Assembly (NCBI RefSeq): GCF_003688405.1
Contig: NZ_REFC01000012.1
Location: 372,001-436,000 of the forward strand
Reading direction: 5' to 3'
Length of the DNA: 64,000 nt
Origin: Ulvibacter antarcticus
Lineage (GTDB): Bacteria; Bacteroidota; Bacteroidia; Flavobacteriales; Flavobacteriaceae
In this document: piece after piece, positions 51,630-61,211 of the stretch
Layout: the number at the start of each line of letters is the position of its first letter
Position numbering within the stretch: position 1 is the first letter of the stretch
Notes under the pieces: model-generated
The model's database searches: none
What the model was told of the DNA's origin: nothing
The model's input: only the letters and a program-made list of their open reading frames with translations
Translations under genes and position numbers: made by a program

Positions 51630-54059
51630 ATGTTTCGATACATTACGACTGCTCTTTTTATTATTACTGCAACTCAATTATTATCGCAGACAAAGAAAAG
51701 CATCGAAGCAATCCGAATTGAAACTCCACCAAAAATAGATGGTATTTTAGATGATACCGTATGGGACAACGTTCCTATTGCTTCAGATTTTTTTATGTAT
51801 GAACCCGGGAATGAAGGCAAGGCACCGTTTGAGTATAACACAGAGGTGAAAATAGCCTATGACAATAAGGCTGTGTATGTTGCGGCTTATATGTTTGACC
51901 CGAATCCATCATTGATGTTCAATCAATTTTCTCAAAGGGATGATGTTTTTGTGCAAGCTGATCACTTTTCAGTGGCATTAAATACAAACAATGATGGTAT
52001 TAATGAAACACACTTTTATGTAACCAGTGCCGGAACAATTGGTGATGCGATTGCAATACAAAGTGATTTCGATTTTAGCTATGATGTTGTTTTCGATTGT
52101 AAAGTTTCCAAAGATAGTAATGGCTGGTACGCAGAATTTAAAATACCATACAACGCACTGAGATTTCCTGAGATTGAAGTGCAAAATTGGGCTGTTAATT
52201 TCTATAGAAAACAAGTAGCCAGAAATGAAACTTACACATGGAATCGTATAGATAAATCTGTGGGAGCTGGAAGTCAGTACAGCGGCTTAGTATCCGGGGT
52301 CACCAATATCGATCCTCCGGTACGCCTAACGCTTTTTCCTTTTGCACAAGGTGTTGTGAGTACTTTCGATGGTAATACAGATGCAGACTTAAGTGCCGGA
52401 ATGGATATTAAATATGGTCTTTCCGATAGTTTCACTCTTGATGCTACCCTTATTCCCGATTTTGGTCAAACGGCCTTCGATGAAGTCGAACTAAACTTAG
52501 GCCCGTTCGAGCAAACTTTTGATGAGAATCGACAATTTTTTACTGAAGGAATTGATCTTTTCCGTAAAGGAAACATCTTTTTTTCAAGGAGAGTTGGTGG
52601 AAAGCCCTCGGTGAAAATAGATCCAGATGAAGATCTAGCTTCCAACGAGAAAATTATAACCGATCCGGAAAGAGTTAATCTTTTAAACGCTATAAAAGTT
52701 TCAGGCCGAACCAAGGGAAACTTAGGGGTAGGTTTTTTTAATGCCATTACTGAAAAGACTTATGCTGTAATTCGTGATACTATTACAGGAGCTACCCGAG
52801 AAATATTGGTTGAACCATTGGCCAATTACAACATCCTGGTTTTAGATCAACAATTTAATGGGAATTCATTTATTTCGATTATTAATACAAATGTCACTAG
52901 AGAAAATAAATATCGGGATGCAAATACATCGGCCTTTGTTTTTAGCTTAGCAGATAATGACAATGTATTTCGTGCTTCAGGGAGAGCAATTATGAGTCAG
53001 GTGAGCGATCTGGATGGAAATAGTTCTGGGTTTCTTTCTGAATTGGACATCTACAAGATTAAAGGGAAGTTCAGGTATAGAATCGGGCATGATTTTGCAA
53101 ATAAGACATTCGATATAAATGATTTAGGGGTAAATTTTACGAACAATTTCAACAATTTTGTAGCGGGTGCCTCCTATGAAATATTCGAGCCTACCCCACA
53201 TCTAAATAAATATAAATTTGAGTTAACAGCCCGACACAATCGCTTGTATAAGCCCAGTGTGAAAACTGATAATCAGTTAGCATTGGATATGTTCTTCGTG
53301 AATAAAAGTCGCTTCGGATTTGGAGGAAATTTCAGTTATAGTTCCGATTATGACAATTATTTTGAACCCAGAGTTGATGGGCGTTTTGTAACATTTAGCA
53401 GTAATCTTGGAGGTCGTATTTGGATCTCTTCAGACTACAGGAAAACCTTTGCACTCGATATGGGAATTGGGTATCGAAATTGGTTCGATGACCCAAAGCA
53501 AAATATTTTTGTAGACTTCGCTCCAAGATATCGCTTTTCGGACCGATTACTACTTATCTTATCTACAGATTTATCCTTAAACAACAGGGACTTTGGATAC
53601 ATCGCAAACAATGAAACTGATATATTCTTTGGACAACGGGATATTATTAACTTAGAAACTGAATTAACGGCTACTTATAATTTTGACCCATTTAAAGCGA
53701 TTGACCTCCGCTTCAGAAATTTTTGGAGTTCGGTAGACTATGGCGATAATGTCTTCTACACATTGAATAGAGACGGTACAAGAAGGCAGACTTCCTACGA
53801 TATTTCCGAAGAAAATCCAAACCGGAATTTTAATATCTGGAATTTAGATGTAAGTTTTCGATGGCGATTTGCCCCTGGGAGTGAGGCTTCCTTATTGTAT
53901 CGAAACCAGATCTTTAATCAGGATGAACAATCAACAATAGGATATACAAAAAGTCTGTCAGAACTCTTCAATCAACCGCAGCAACATACAGTATCGCTGC
54001 GTCTAACTTATTTTATAGATTACAATAATATTGGTACTGTTTTCAATAAAAATAGTTAG
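51630..54059 (+). CDS. DUF5916 outer-membrane protein with CBM9-like domain
   Basis: 809 aa. Signal peptide MFRYITTALFIITATQLLSQ, then a carbohydrate-binding family-9-like domain (about 25-215: PPKIDGILDDTVWDNVP, VKIAYDNKAVYVAAYMFD, WYAEFKIPYNALRFP). From about 220 to the C-terminus many amphipathic strands with Tyr/Phe suggest a beta-barrel (DUF5916). Probably an outer-membrane protein that binds glycans or another ligand; no enzyme motif. A conserved family in Bacteroidota of unknown function. Followed 40 bases later by lolD. Confidence 0.85.
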   Translation: MFRYITTALFIITATQLLSQTKKSIEAIRIETPPKIDGILDDTVWDNVPIASDFFMYEPGNEGKAPFEYNTEVKIAYDNKAVYVAAYMFDPNPSLMFNQFSQRDDVFVQADHFSVALNTNNDGINETHFYVTSAGTIGDAIAIQSDFDFSYDVVFDCKVSKDSNGWYAEFKIPYNALRFPEIEVQNWAVNFYRKQVARNETYTWNRIDKSVGAGSQYSGLVSGVTNIDPPVRLTLFPFAQGVVSTFDGNTDADLSAGMDIKYGLSDSFTLDATLIPDFGQTAFDEVELNLGPFEQTFDENRQFFTEGIDLFRKGNIFFSRRVGGKPSVKIDPDEDLASNEKIITDPERVNLLNAIKVSGRTKGNLGVGFFNAITEKTYAVIRDTITGATREILVEPLANYNILVLDQQFNGNSFISIINTNVTRENKYRDANTSAFVFSLADNDNVFRASGRAIMSQVSDLDGNSSGFLSELDIYKIKGKFRYRIGHDFANKTFDINDLGVNFTNNFNNFVAGASYEIFEPTPHLNKYKFELTARHNRLYKPSVKTDNQLALDMFFVNKSRFGFGGNFSYSSDYDNYFEPRVDGRFVTFSSNLGGRIWISSDYRKTFALDMGIGYRNWFDDPKQNIFVDFAPRYRFSDRLLLILSTDLSLNNRDFGYIANNETDIFFGQRDIINLETELTATYNFDPFKAIDLRFRNFWSSVDYGDNVFYTLNRDGTRRQTSYDISEENPNRNFNIWNLDVSFRWRFAPGSEASLLYRNQIFNQDEQSTIGYTKSLSELFNQPQQHTVSLRLTYFIDYNNIGTVFNKNS

Positions 54060-54099
54060 ATAACATCCAAAATAGTACATTCACACTTTAATAGTTTAT

Positions 54100-54756
54100 A
54101 TGATAATAGCAAAGAACATCCACAAATATTACGATGACTTACATGTTTTAAAAGGCGTGGATCTTCATATTAAAAAAAGTGAAATCGTTTCTATTGTAGG
54201 AGCTTCAGGAGCTGGAAAAACTACATTATTACATATTTTAGGCACCCTTGATGCCATGAAAAAAGGAGGCCAAATTCAAATTAATAACACAGACATTTCC
54301 AATTTAAATGGAAAGGAATTAGCACGTTTTAGAAATGAAAACATGGGGTTCATATTTCAGTTCCATCAGCTGCTACCCGAATTTACTGCCTTGGAAAATG
54401 TTTGTATTCCCGCTTTTATTAAAAAAACTCCTAAACCTCAGGCCGAAAAAAGAGCCAAGGAATTACTTACTTTTCTCGGACTTTCACATCGTGAGGGACA
54501 TAAACCACATGAGCTTTCGGGCGGAGAACAACAAAGAGTAGCAGTTGCGCGAGCATTGATAAATAATCCTTCCATTGTATTGGCCGACGAACCAAGTGGT
54601 AATCTGGATACCGAAAGTGCGGAGAATCTACATAATTTGTTCTTTAAATTAAGAGATGAGTTTGGGCAAACCTTTGTGATTGTAACCCATAACCTGGAAC
54701 TTGCAGAAATGGCAGACCGAAAACTCGTTATGCAGGATGGCAAAATACTAACTTAA
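54100..54756 (+). CDS. lolD: LolD-type ABC transporter ATPase
   Basis: 218 aa. ATPase of the LolCDE/MacB class that moves lipoproteins from the inner membrane to the periplasm chaperone. Seen: Walker [14 protein letters not shown]-loop [18 protein letters not shown], signature [15 protein letters not shown], Walker [13 protein letters not shown] and H-loop VTHNLE. No LolC/E permease lies beside it, so LolD call is by closest resemblance; FtsE or MacB-type domain is the alternative. Four bases separate it from the next membrane-protein gene. Confidence 0.9.
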   Translation: MIIAKNIHKYYDDLHVLKGVDLHIKKSEIVSIVGASGAGKTTLLHILGTLDAMKKGGQIQINNTDISNLNGKELARFRNENMGFIFQFHQLLPEFTALENVCIPAFIKKTPKPQAEKRAKELLTFLGLSHREGHKPHELSGGEQQRVAVARALINNPSIVLADEPSGNLDTESAENLHNLFFKLRDEFGQTFVIVTHNLELAEMADRKLVMQDGKILT

Positions 54757-54760
54757 ATTC

Positions 54761-56467
54761 ATGTTAACTGTATTCGCATATTGGATTTACTTATTCATAA
54801 TTACTTCCATATATGGAATAAGTTTTCAATTTTTCTTTGGTATAAAACAATGCCATCCCGCGTTAACATCACTTTTAGGTGGCTTTCTAATTACAATTTT
54901 AGGAAGTATCTGGGCATTTACTGGCGCATTGCATAGTGGTTATGAAAGCGTCTTAATAATTGGAGCTGTATTATTAGCAGCATTTTTAAAAAAGGACCTT
55001 AGCTCCTATTTAATTTCCATTAAAAATGAAATTAGCCACACACCGATTTATTTAAAGCTTTTTCTAAGTACTATTTTAGTTTTAAGTGTTGCCAAATGTG
55101 CGGGCACCCCTTTTATTCTCGATAATGAATCCTATTATATACAGACCGTTAAATGGTTAGATTCTTATGGTTTTGTAAAAGGTGTGGGGAATTTACATCC
55201 CTTCTTAGCACAACATTCGGGCTGGCATATTTTGCAGAGTTCGCTGAATCTCGATATTCTCACCAATAATTTAAACGATATAAACGGCTACTATTTACTA
55301 TTTGCTAATTTTTATGCCATAGATCATCTTCGTCGTTTTTTCAGAAATAAAGAGCGGCACTACCTCATTATAGGATTGTTTCCTCTTTTTAATATTTTAA
55401 TGTTTCAATTTATCGGTGCGCCCTCTCCAGACTTGGGAATTTACATTATCACTTACTTTTTATTTTCAGAAACACTAAAACGATTCGACGGCACCCAAAA
55501 GCAATCTAATGGTTTTGTATTGTTATGCCTACTTGTCTTATTCGCTGTATTTATAAAGGTTACTGCCATCCTCTTGTTTTTATTCCCTCTTGGTTTATAT
55601 GCATTCAATACAAAACAACTAATTCGTAAAGGCTATTGGCTTATAGGCTTAAGTCTATTGCTGTGTATCATTTTTTTAGGAAAAAATTATATAGTATCTG
55701 GATATCCATTGTACCCATTAGAAATCATCGAAACTTCCGGCGCAAAATGGAAAATGCCATCCTCCCTTCATTATTTTATCACACAAAACACTCGCCTTTA
55801 CGGCTATTTTTTAAGTGAGTCACAATTTGCTCAATTTACCTTTTTCCAAAGATTCATACATTGGCTTACACTACCGGGATTGCATGGTGTTTTTAATAAA
55901 TTAATGACGCTACTATTACTAATTTTTCCAATTTTCATTATTACATCTAAATTTAAAAAAACACTTATATTATTGTATTCATTAGCAGTGTTGCAATACA
56001 TCCTTGTGTTATTTACCTCCCCACAGTATAGATTTTTTCTAGGATTTATAATACTATTTTTGTTGTGTATCGGGGCAACTTTTCTAAGAAGAGAGGTCAT
56101 AATTAAGCTCAGCTTATTGATTTCTGTGCTTGTTGTAGCGACGCCAATCTTTTTACCATTATCATTAACGAGTCTTACAACCAACGAACATCAAGCAGTG
56201 AGTATACCTTTTTCGATTGAGAATTTATGGTTTCCACATTCAAATACCAGATACACTAATGCGACATTTCAATCCATACACGAGGGCAATATGAAGTACT
56301 ATTCCCCGACGAACATTGATTTTTTCTGGGCCTCCGGAAATGGGGCATTACCTTCGGTTCAAAAAGGACAAATTGATTATTTTAAAGATAAACTTAAAAT
56401 AGTACCTCAACTTTTGGGAGACGATATTTCTGAAGGCTTCTACTCTTTACACCTCACAAATGAATAA
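54761..56467 (+). CDS. Polytopic membrane protein (LIC_10190-like)
   Basis: 568 aa with about 12 hydrophobic segments and a C-terminal 60-residue soluble tail. The loop after the fourth span (TPFILDNESYYIQTVKWLDSYG, VKGVGNLHPFLAQHSGWHI) carries acidic residues placed as in GT-C glycosyltransferase-like families, and I recall the LIC_10190 family having this motif. That makes it a possible lipid-linked sugar transferase in the inner membrane. Its stop overlaps the start of the TIGR02757 gene by 8 bases. Confidence 0.72.
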   Translation: MLTVFAYWIYLFIITSIYGISFQFFFGIKQCHPALTSLLGGFLITILGSIWAFTGALHSGYESVLIIGAVLLAAFLKKDLSSYLISIKNEISHTPIYLKLFLSTILVLSVAKCAGTPFILDNESYYIQTVKWLDSYGFVKGVGNLHPFLAQHSGWHILQSSLNLDILTNNLNDINGYYLLFANFYAIDHLRRFFRNKERHYLIIGLFPLFNILMFQFIGAPSPDLGIYIITYFLFSETLKRFDGTQKQSNGFVLLCLLVLFAVFIKVTAILLFLFPLGLYAFNTKQLIRKGYWLIGLSLLLCIIFLGKNYIVSGYPLYPLEIIETSGAKWKMPSSLHYFITQNTRLYGYFLSESQFAQFTFFQRFIHWLTLPGLHGVFNKLMTLLLLIFPIFIITSKFKKTLILLYSLAVLQYILVLFTSPQYRFFLGFIILFLLCIGATFLRREVIIKLSLLISVLVVATPIFLPLSLTSLTTNEHQAVSIPFSIENLWFPHSNTRYTNATFQSIHEGNMKYYSPTNIDFFWASGNGALPSVQKGQIDYFKDKLKIVPQLLGDDISEGFYSLHLTNE

Positions 56468-57224
56468 GATAGAGCTTAAATTATTTTTAGACGAAAAAGT
56501 TGTTCAATATAACACCACACAGTTTATTGATACTGATCCCATTCAAATTCCGCGACATTTCTCGCTAAAAGAAGATATTGAAATTGCTGGCTTTCTTGTT
56601 GCGATCATCGCATGGGGAAACCGCAAAAGCATTATTAACAATGGGAACCGTCTTTTAACCATTATGGGGAATTCGCCTTATGATTTTATTATGAGTTATT
56701 CTGAAAAACAATCGGATTACTTAAATGGATTTGTACATAGAACCTTTAATGAAGTAGATCTCTCCTATTTTCTGAAAGCTTTGCAACATATTTATCTGAA
56801 GCATGACGGACTCGAATCCGTATTCTCAAAATATTCTGAAACCCGATCGCTTCAGTCGGCTATCCATCACTTTAAACAATTGTTTTTCAGTCTCCCCCAT
56901 TCAGCCAGAACCCAAAAACATATAAGTGACCCCTTGAAGAATTCCGCAGCGAAAAGAATTAATATGTTTCTTCGATGGATGGTTCGAAAAGATACAACAG
57001 GTGTTGATTTTGGAATATGGAATTCAATTTCTCCAGCGCAGCTTTCTTGTCCATTAGATGTTCATAGTGGGAACGTTGCACGTAAATTAGGTTTGTTGCA
57101 TCGAAAACAAAATGATGCAAAAGCGGTTCAGGAATTAGACAAGGCGTTGAGAACTCTTGACCCTGTTGATCCGGTTAAATATGATTTTGCATTATTCGGT
57201 CTGGGTGTTTTTGAAAATTTTTGA
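56460..57224 (+). CDS. TIGR02757 (DUF2400) family protein
   Basis: 254 aa, the family's usual length, soluble and mostly helical. Seen: NKIELKLFLDEKVVQYN, IPRHFSLKEDIEIAGFLVAIIAWGNRKSI, AKRINMFLRWMVRKDTTGVDFG, LSCPLDVHSGNVARKLGLL and VDPVKYDFALFGLGVFE. The fold resembles HhH-type DNA glycosylases in the region of NMFLRWMVR..D, which I infer from motif order only; function is not established. It overlaps the upstream membrane-protein gene. Confidence 0.88.
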   Translation: MNKIELKLFLDEKVVQYNTTQFIDTDPIQIPRHFSLKEDIEIAGFLVAIIAWGNRKSIINNGNRLLTIMGNSPYDFIMSYSEKQSDYLNGFVHRTFNEVDLSYFLKALQHIYLKHDGLESVFSKYSETRSLQSAIHHFKQLFFSLPHSARTQKHISDPLKNSAAKRINMFLRWMVRKDTTGVDFGIWNSISPAQLSCPLDVHSGNVARKLGLLHRKQNDAKAVQELDKALRTLDPVDPVKYDFALFGLGVFENF

Positions 57225-57332
57225 TTTCGTTCTAATTAATACAATAAAAGTTAAACGTAAAATATAAATGATTTATCTTTATATGAGACTCAGAAAAAGG
57301 CCAACTTGAATAATTTTTAAAAAAAGCGAGAT

Positions 57333-58535
57333 TTGATTAAACCCACTATCCCTAAAGATGAAGATGAACGCTTAGAGGCACTTCAGGAATACGGACTTTT
57401 AGATACATTGCCCGACCGGGATTTCGACACAATTACGGCTTTGGCTTCGTCTATTTGTGACGTTCCAATATCGTTGATTTCCTTACTCGATTCTGATCGT
57501 AATTTTCTGAAATCCCATCATGGCATTCCCTTTAACGAATCACCTAGAGATATTTCTTTTTGTGGACATGCCATTTTAGATGAAAATCCCATCTTTATTG
57601 TGCCAGATGCTAGAAAAGATCTTCGTTTTATTAATAACCCTCTGGTAAAAACACAAGACGCCATTTTCTATGCAGGTGTTCGACTCTTAAGTCCAACTGG
57701 ATATCCTTTAGGTACACTTTGTATATTTGATAAAAAACCAAGAAGCTTAACTGAAACCCAGCAAGAGAGTCTAAAGATGTTGGGGCATCAGGTTATGAAT
57801 TTATTAGAGGCCAGAAAGAAAAATAAAGAGCTCATTATACTTAGGGACATAATGAAAGCTAAGAATAAGGAATTAAAGAATTTTGCCGGGATTATTTCTC
57901 ATGATATGAAAATGCCCTTAGCAAATATGATAGTAACCGCAGATCTGCTCAAAGCAAAATACGGCACTCAGTTAGACGAACAAGCACTTAAATATCTAAG
58001 TTATTTAAAACAATCTTCATTTACGTTAAGTGACTATATCTCTGGGTTATTAGCCCATTATGAAAGTGATAAAATTCGCAAAAATGATGTTGAGGTTTTT
58101 AATCTTCAACATCTTCTGGAAGAAATTTTTGATTTATTAAATATAAATATGGCCTGTGAAATAAACTTCCCTGAGGAAGATATTGAGGTTAGATGTAATA
58201 GAGCAGCTTTAGAACAAATTCTCCTAAATCTTATTGGAAACAGCTTAAAATATAATGATAAGGAAAAGATAATTATCGACATAGAGTGTAATAGAGTGAA
58301 AAACAAATATCTTTTTAAAATCACTGATAATGGTATAGGTATCCCTCTTGAAAAACAGCATGAAATTTTCAAACTATTTTCAATCGTAGGCAATCTCGAT
58401 CGCAATGGAAACAAAGGCCATGGAATTGGATTATCCACAGTTAAAAAACTTATTCTGAACCTAGGGGGTAATATTTCCGTCACCTCTGAATTAGGGAAAG
58501 GAACGACCTTCAGTTTTTTTATAGCCACTGTTTAA
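57333..58535 (+). CDS. GAF-domain sensor histidine kinase (first of pair)
   Basis: 400 aa, TTG start at 57333 (its paralog opens with ATG at the same place). N-terminal GAF domain, residues 25-165: ICDVPISLISLLDSDRNFLKSHHG, FCGHAIL, PLGTLCIFDKKPR. HisKA with His190 in IISHDMKMPLANM, then HATPase_c: NLIGNSLKYND (N box), DNGIGIPLEKQHEIF (G1), GHGIGLSTVKKLI (G2). No membrane span, so cytoplasmic sensing. No response regulator gene is adjacent. TATCTTTA at 57274-57281 is a one-mismatch -7 element. Confidence 0.92.
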   Translation: MIKPTIPKDEDERLEALQEYGLLDTLPDRDFDTITALASSICDVPISLISLLDSDRNFLKSHHGIPFNESPRDISFCGHAILDENPIFIVPDARKDLRFINNPLVKTQDAIFYAGVRLLSPTGYPLGTLCIFDKKPRSLTETQQESLKMLGHQVMNLLEARKKNKELIILRDIMKAKNKELKNFAGIISHDMKMPLANMIVTADLLKAKYGTQLDEQALKYLSYLKQSSFTLSDYISGLLAHYESDKIRKNDVEVFNLQHLLEEIFDLLNINMACEINFPEEDIEVRCNRAALEQILLNLIGNSLKYNDKEKIIIDIECNRVKNKYLFKITDNGIGIPLEKQHEIFKLFSIVGNLDRNGNKGHGIGLSTVKKLILNLGGNISVTSELGKGTTFSFFIATV

Positions 58536-58597
58536 ATTAACAAGAGTTTATAATTGTTAATATAGGATATTGCGTAAGTTTACGTCAACCCTAGTTT

Positions 58598-59794
58598 ATG
58601 ATAAGCCCGGATATTCCTAAAGATGAAAAAGAACGACTTAAAGCGGTCGAAGCGTATAATTTATTAGACACTTTACCTGAAAGTGACTTTGATAATTTAA
58701 CCAATTTAATATCGAATATTTGTGAAGTTCCTATTTCACTCATTACTTTATTAGATAGCGAACGGAATTACTTAAAATCTCATCACGGAATTTCTTTACA
58801 GTCTGCCCCTCGAAATACATCATTTTGCGGACACGCGATACTTGAAGATGACGAAATCTTTATTATCAGAGATGCCAGGCTTGATGAACGCTTTTGCGAT
58901 AATCCTGTCATCAAAGAGTTTAAAACTGTATTCTACGCGGGAGTTCCTTTAGTTAACCCCGAAGGATTCAAGTTAGGTACCTTATGCGTCTATGACATTA
59001 TACCTAGAGATTTAACTTTAATGCAACGGAATACCTTGATTGCAATTGCCAAACAGGTGGTTAATTTGTTCGAATTAAGGAAAAGAAATAGCCAACTTAC
59101 ACATGTTAAATTTGAATTACAGCAGCGTAACGAACGATTAAATCAATTTGCACAAGTAATTTCTCATGATCTTACATCTCCACTAGCAAATATTACTTCC
59201 CTTACTCGACTGTTACGTGAGGAAAATGTGAATCGTTTAAGTTCAAATTCATTACAATATCTTGAATACCTTGAAGAATCATCAAAAACGCTTAAAGAAT
59301 ATATAAGTGGAATTTTGAAATTCTATAAATCTGAAGCTTTAGTAAGTTTAAATAAAGAAGATATATATCTAAATGAGCTTTTAGATTCGATAGAAGAAAT
59401 GCTAGCATTTAAAGATGCGAAAATATCCTACTCTTTTAATCAACCTAAAATCAACATCAACAAATCGGCACTCACTCAAATACTATTAAACCTTATTGAT
59501 AATGGCATTAAATACAATCCAAATAAAATGAGTAATGTGAAGATCGATTTCGAAGAAGACGATCTTTATTATAGATTTACGGTTCAAGATGACGGACGCG
59601 GTATAGAACCCGAAAAACAAGATGAGATCTTCGATTTGTTTCAAACTGCCGGTGTAAAGGATAAAGATGGTAAGGAAGGAACTGGTGTTGGACTGGCAAC
59701 CGTAAAGTCACTTGTCAACAAGCTGGGAGGAGCGATTCAAGTTTTTTCTGAGATTGGCAAAGGGAGTACATTTACATTTTCAATTCGAAAATAA
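58598..59794 (+). CDS. GAF-domain sensor histidine kinase (second of pair)
   Basis: 398 aa, aligned with the preceding gene from end to end (MISPDIPKDEKERLKAVEAY against MIKPTIPKDEDERLEALQEY). GAF domain: ICEVPISLITLLDSERNYLKSHHG, FCGHAIL; HisKA His190 in VISHDLTSPLANI; HATPase_c NLIDNGIKYNPN, DDGRGIEPEKQDEIF and GTGVGLATVKSLV. The two GAF domains are recent duplicates with different HisKA flanks. Starts 62 bases after the first and has an ATG. May form heterodimers. Confidence 0.92.
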   Translation: MISPDIPKDEKERLKAVEAYNLLDTLPESDFDNLTNLISNICEVPISLITLLDSERNYLKSHHGISLQSAPRNTSFCGHAILEDDEIFIIRDARLDERFCDNPVIKEFKTVFYAGVPLVNPEGFKLGTLCVYDIIPRDLTLMQRNTLIAIAKQVVNLFELRKRNSQLTHVKFELQQRNERLNQFAQVISHDLTSPLANITSLTRLLREENVNRLSSNSLQYLEYLEESSKTLKEYISGILKFYKSEALVSLNKEDIYLNELLDSIEEMLAFKDAKISYSFNQPKININKSALTQILLNLIDNGIKYNPNKMSNVKIDFEEDDLYYRFTVQDDGRGIEPEKQDEIFDLFQTAGVKDKDGKEGTGVGLATVKSLVNKLGGAIQVFSEIGKGSTFTFSIRK

Positions 59795-59848
59795 ATCACA
59801 GCTATTTTTTTAACTTCTTAAGATTCAGTATCTTTTAGATTGACAATC

Positions 59849-59869
59849 AACCTTTTACATTAAAAGGTT
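59849..59869 (+). repeat. 8-bp inverted repeat in the leader of the T9SS protein gene
   Basis: AACCTTTT (59849-59856) and AAAAGGTT (59862-59869), 5-nt loop, flanked by direct repeats ACAATCAA (59843-59850 and 59873-59880). It lies just before the ATG at 59884, so it would form a hairpin in the mRNA leader or an operator. Confidence 0.55.
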
Positions 59870-59883
59870 TAAACAATCAAGTC

Positions 59884-61110
59884 ATGATAAGAGTACTTCT
59901 ACTTCTGTTTTTTCTAAACTGTTTCTCTGGCTATACACAACTACCACCCAACACCACCGATTTTCGCGGGCTTTGGGTAACGAGTTTTAAAGATAATGTT
60001 CTAGGAAACACAACAGCCGAGAACGAGTTACTCCAATATGCTGTAGATAACGACTTAAACTACCTTATTTGTACCAATACCTTTCAAATTTTAACAGCTC
60101 CATGTGGTTCCTTTACCCCAGATATGATTGCCTTGCAGAGCTTTATTGATAAAGCACACACCGTTTATGGTATTGAGTTTATTAGTGGAAATGTTGGCTC
60201 TAGCGCAACAGCTATGGAAATAGAAGCTTATAATAATTGTAGCGATGTATTGGATTCTGAAAAGTTCGATATGATTACATACGAATGCGAGTTCTATAAT
60301 CCCGCTACAAATGGTTCTTGTTCGGATTTCACTTCATATTATACTCAGTTGCAGGAAATTCGAACGATTTGCGACAATACCTTTTCCAGTGACCCCACCG
60401 AGCATCTGGTTTGTGAAGTTTATATAGGTGGTTCTGGAAGTACAGGTTTAGTTCTTACAAATTCTACGCAGGGCGAAATAGTTCAAATTGCAAATATCGC
60501 AGACCATATGTTGGTCACTTATTACCGAAGCACTCCCTATCAATCCAGCGGTAATTTTTTTAATTGGACCATCGTACGCTTAGAGTGGATGCACAATCTG
60601 GATCTTCCTAACAATGTGGTTTTACTATTCAAATCCAGAAATACAGATAGTAACAATATGTATAATTACCTACTCACCTATCCCGGTACTCATTTTGATG
60701 CGATCCGTGCGCCATATTTCAGTTGGGTGGAAGGTATTGCATTCGATCCATTATTGACTGAAGGATATATCGAGAGCTACAACGACGGTACCTACCCTTG
60801 GCTCGCAGGTATAAAAATTGAAGGCTTTACATGGTTCGAGAATGAAGCCAATCAAGAAATTGAATTGCTTGACATTCCAGATAATTCTTTTGAAAACGAA
60901 ATTGTAATCGCCCCTAATCCGGCTAAAAATACCTTTACAATTACAGGAGTCGAAGATGCTGTATTTGAAATGCGAAGTGCTGATGGAAAGCTAGTTTCAG
61001 TTCAGAAAGAAAATGAATTCGATAGTTCCTTGTTTTCCAATGGCATCTATTTTATTTCTATAGCTTCGGAAGGAAAACTAACTACAAAAAAACTACTCAT
61101 TCAGAATTGA
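59884..61110 (+). CDS. Secreted protein with T9SS C-terminal sorting domain
   Basis: 408 aa. Signal peptide MIRVLLLLFFLNCFSGYTQ. Residues 25-325 look like a TIM-barrel-type domain (FRGLWVTSFKDNV near the N-terminus as in some glycoside-hydrolase-like families, LNYLICTNTFQIL, FDMITYECEFYNP, HLVCEVYIGG, WLAGIKIEGFTWFENE); no catalytic pair can be assigned with confidence. The last 75 residues are a type A T9SS sorting domain: VIAPNPAKNTFTITG, VFEMRSADGKLV, LFSNGIYFISI, TTKKLLIQN. It would be exported through the system controlled by PorX in this window. Confidence 0.87.
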   Translation: MIRVLLLLFFLNCFSGYTQLPPNTTDFRGLWVTSFKDNVLGNTTAENELLQYAVDNDLNYLICTNTFQILTAPCGSFTPDMIALQSFIDKAHTVYGIEFISGNVGSSATAMEIEAYNNCSDVLDSEKFDMITYECEFYNPATNGSCSDFTSYYTQLQEIRTICDNTFSSDPTEHLVCEVYIGGSGSTGLVLTNSTQGEIVQIANIADHMLVTYYRSTPYQSSGNFFNWTIVRLEWMHNLDLPNNVVLLFKSRNTDSNNMYNYLLTYPGTHFDAIRAPYFSWVEGIAFDPLLTEGYIESYNDGTYPWLAGIKIEGFTWFENEANQEIELLDIPDNSFENEIVIAPNPAKNTFTITGVEDAVFEMRSADGKLVSVQKENEFDSSLFSNGIYFISIASEGKLTTKKLLIQN

Positions 61111-61187
61111 TAAATCTATCTGAAGAACTTCAGAAAAAAAAGTAAAGCTTCGGAAGCCTAAAGCGTTCGTATATGCAATCCGTTTTA

Positions 61188-61195
61188 TATATTTG
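61188..61195 (+). promoter_or_regulatory. Probable -7 element of the BatA-domain gene
   Basis: TATATTTG matches TAnnTTTG exactly, ending 16 bases before the ATG at 61212. No -33 TTG found. Confidence 0.45.
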
Positions 61196-61211
61196 ACAAA
61201 TAATTCTTGGA

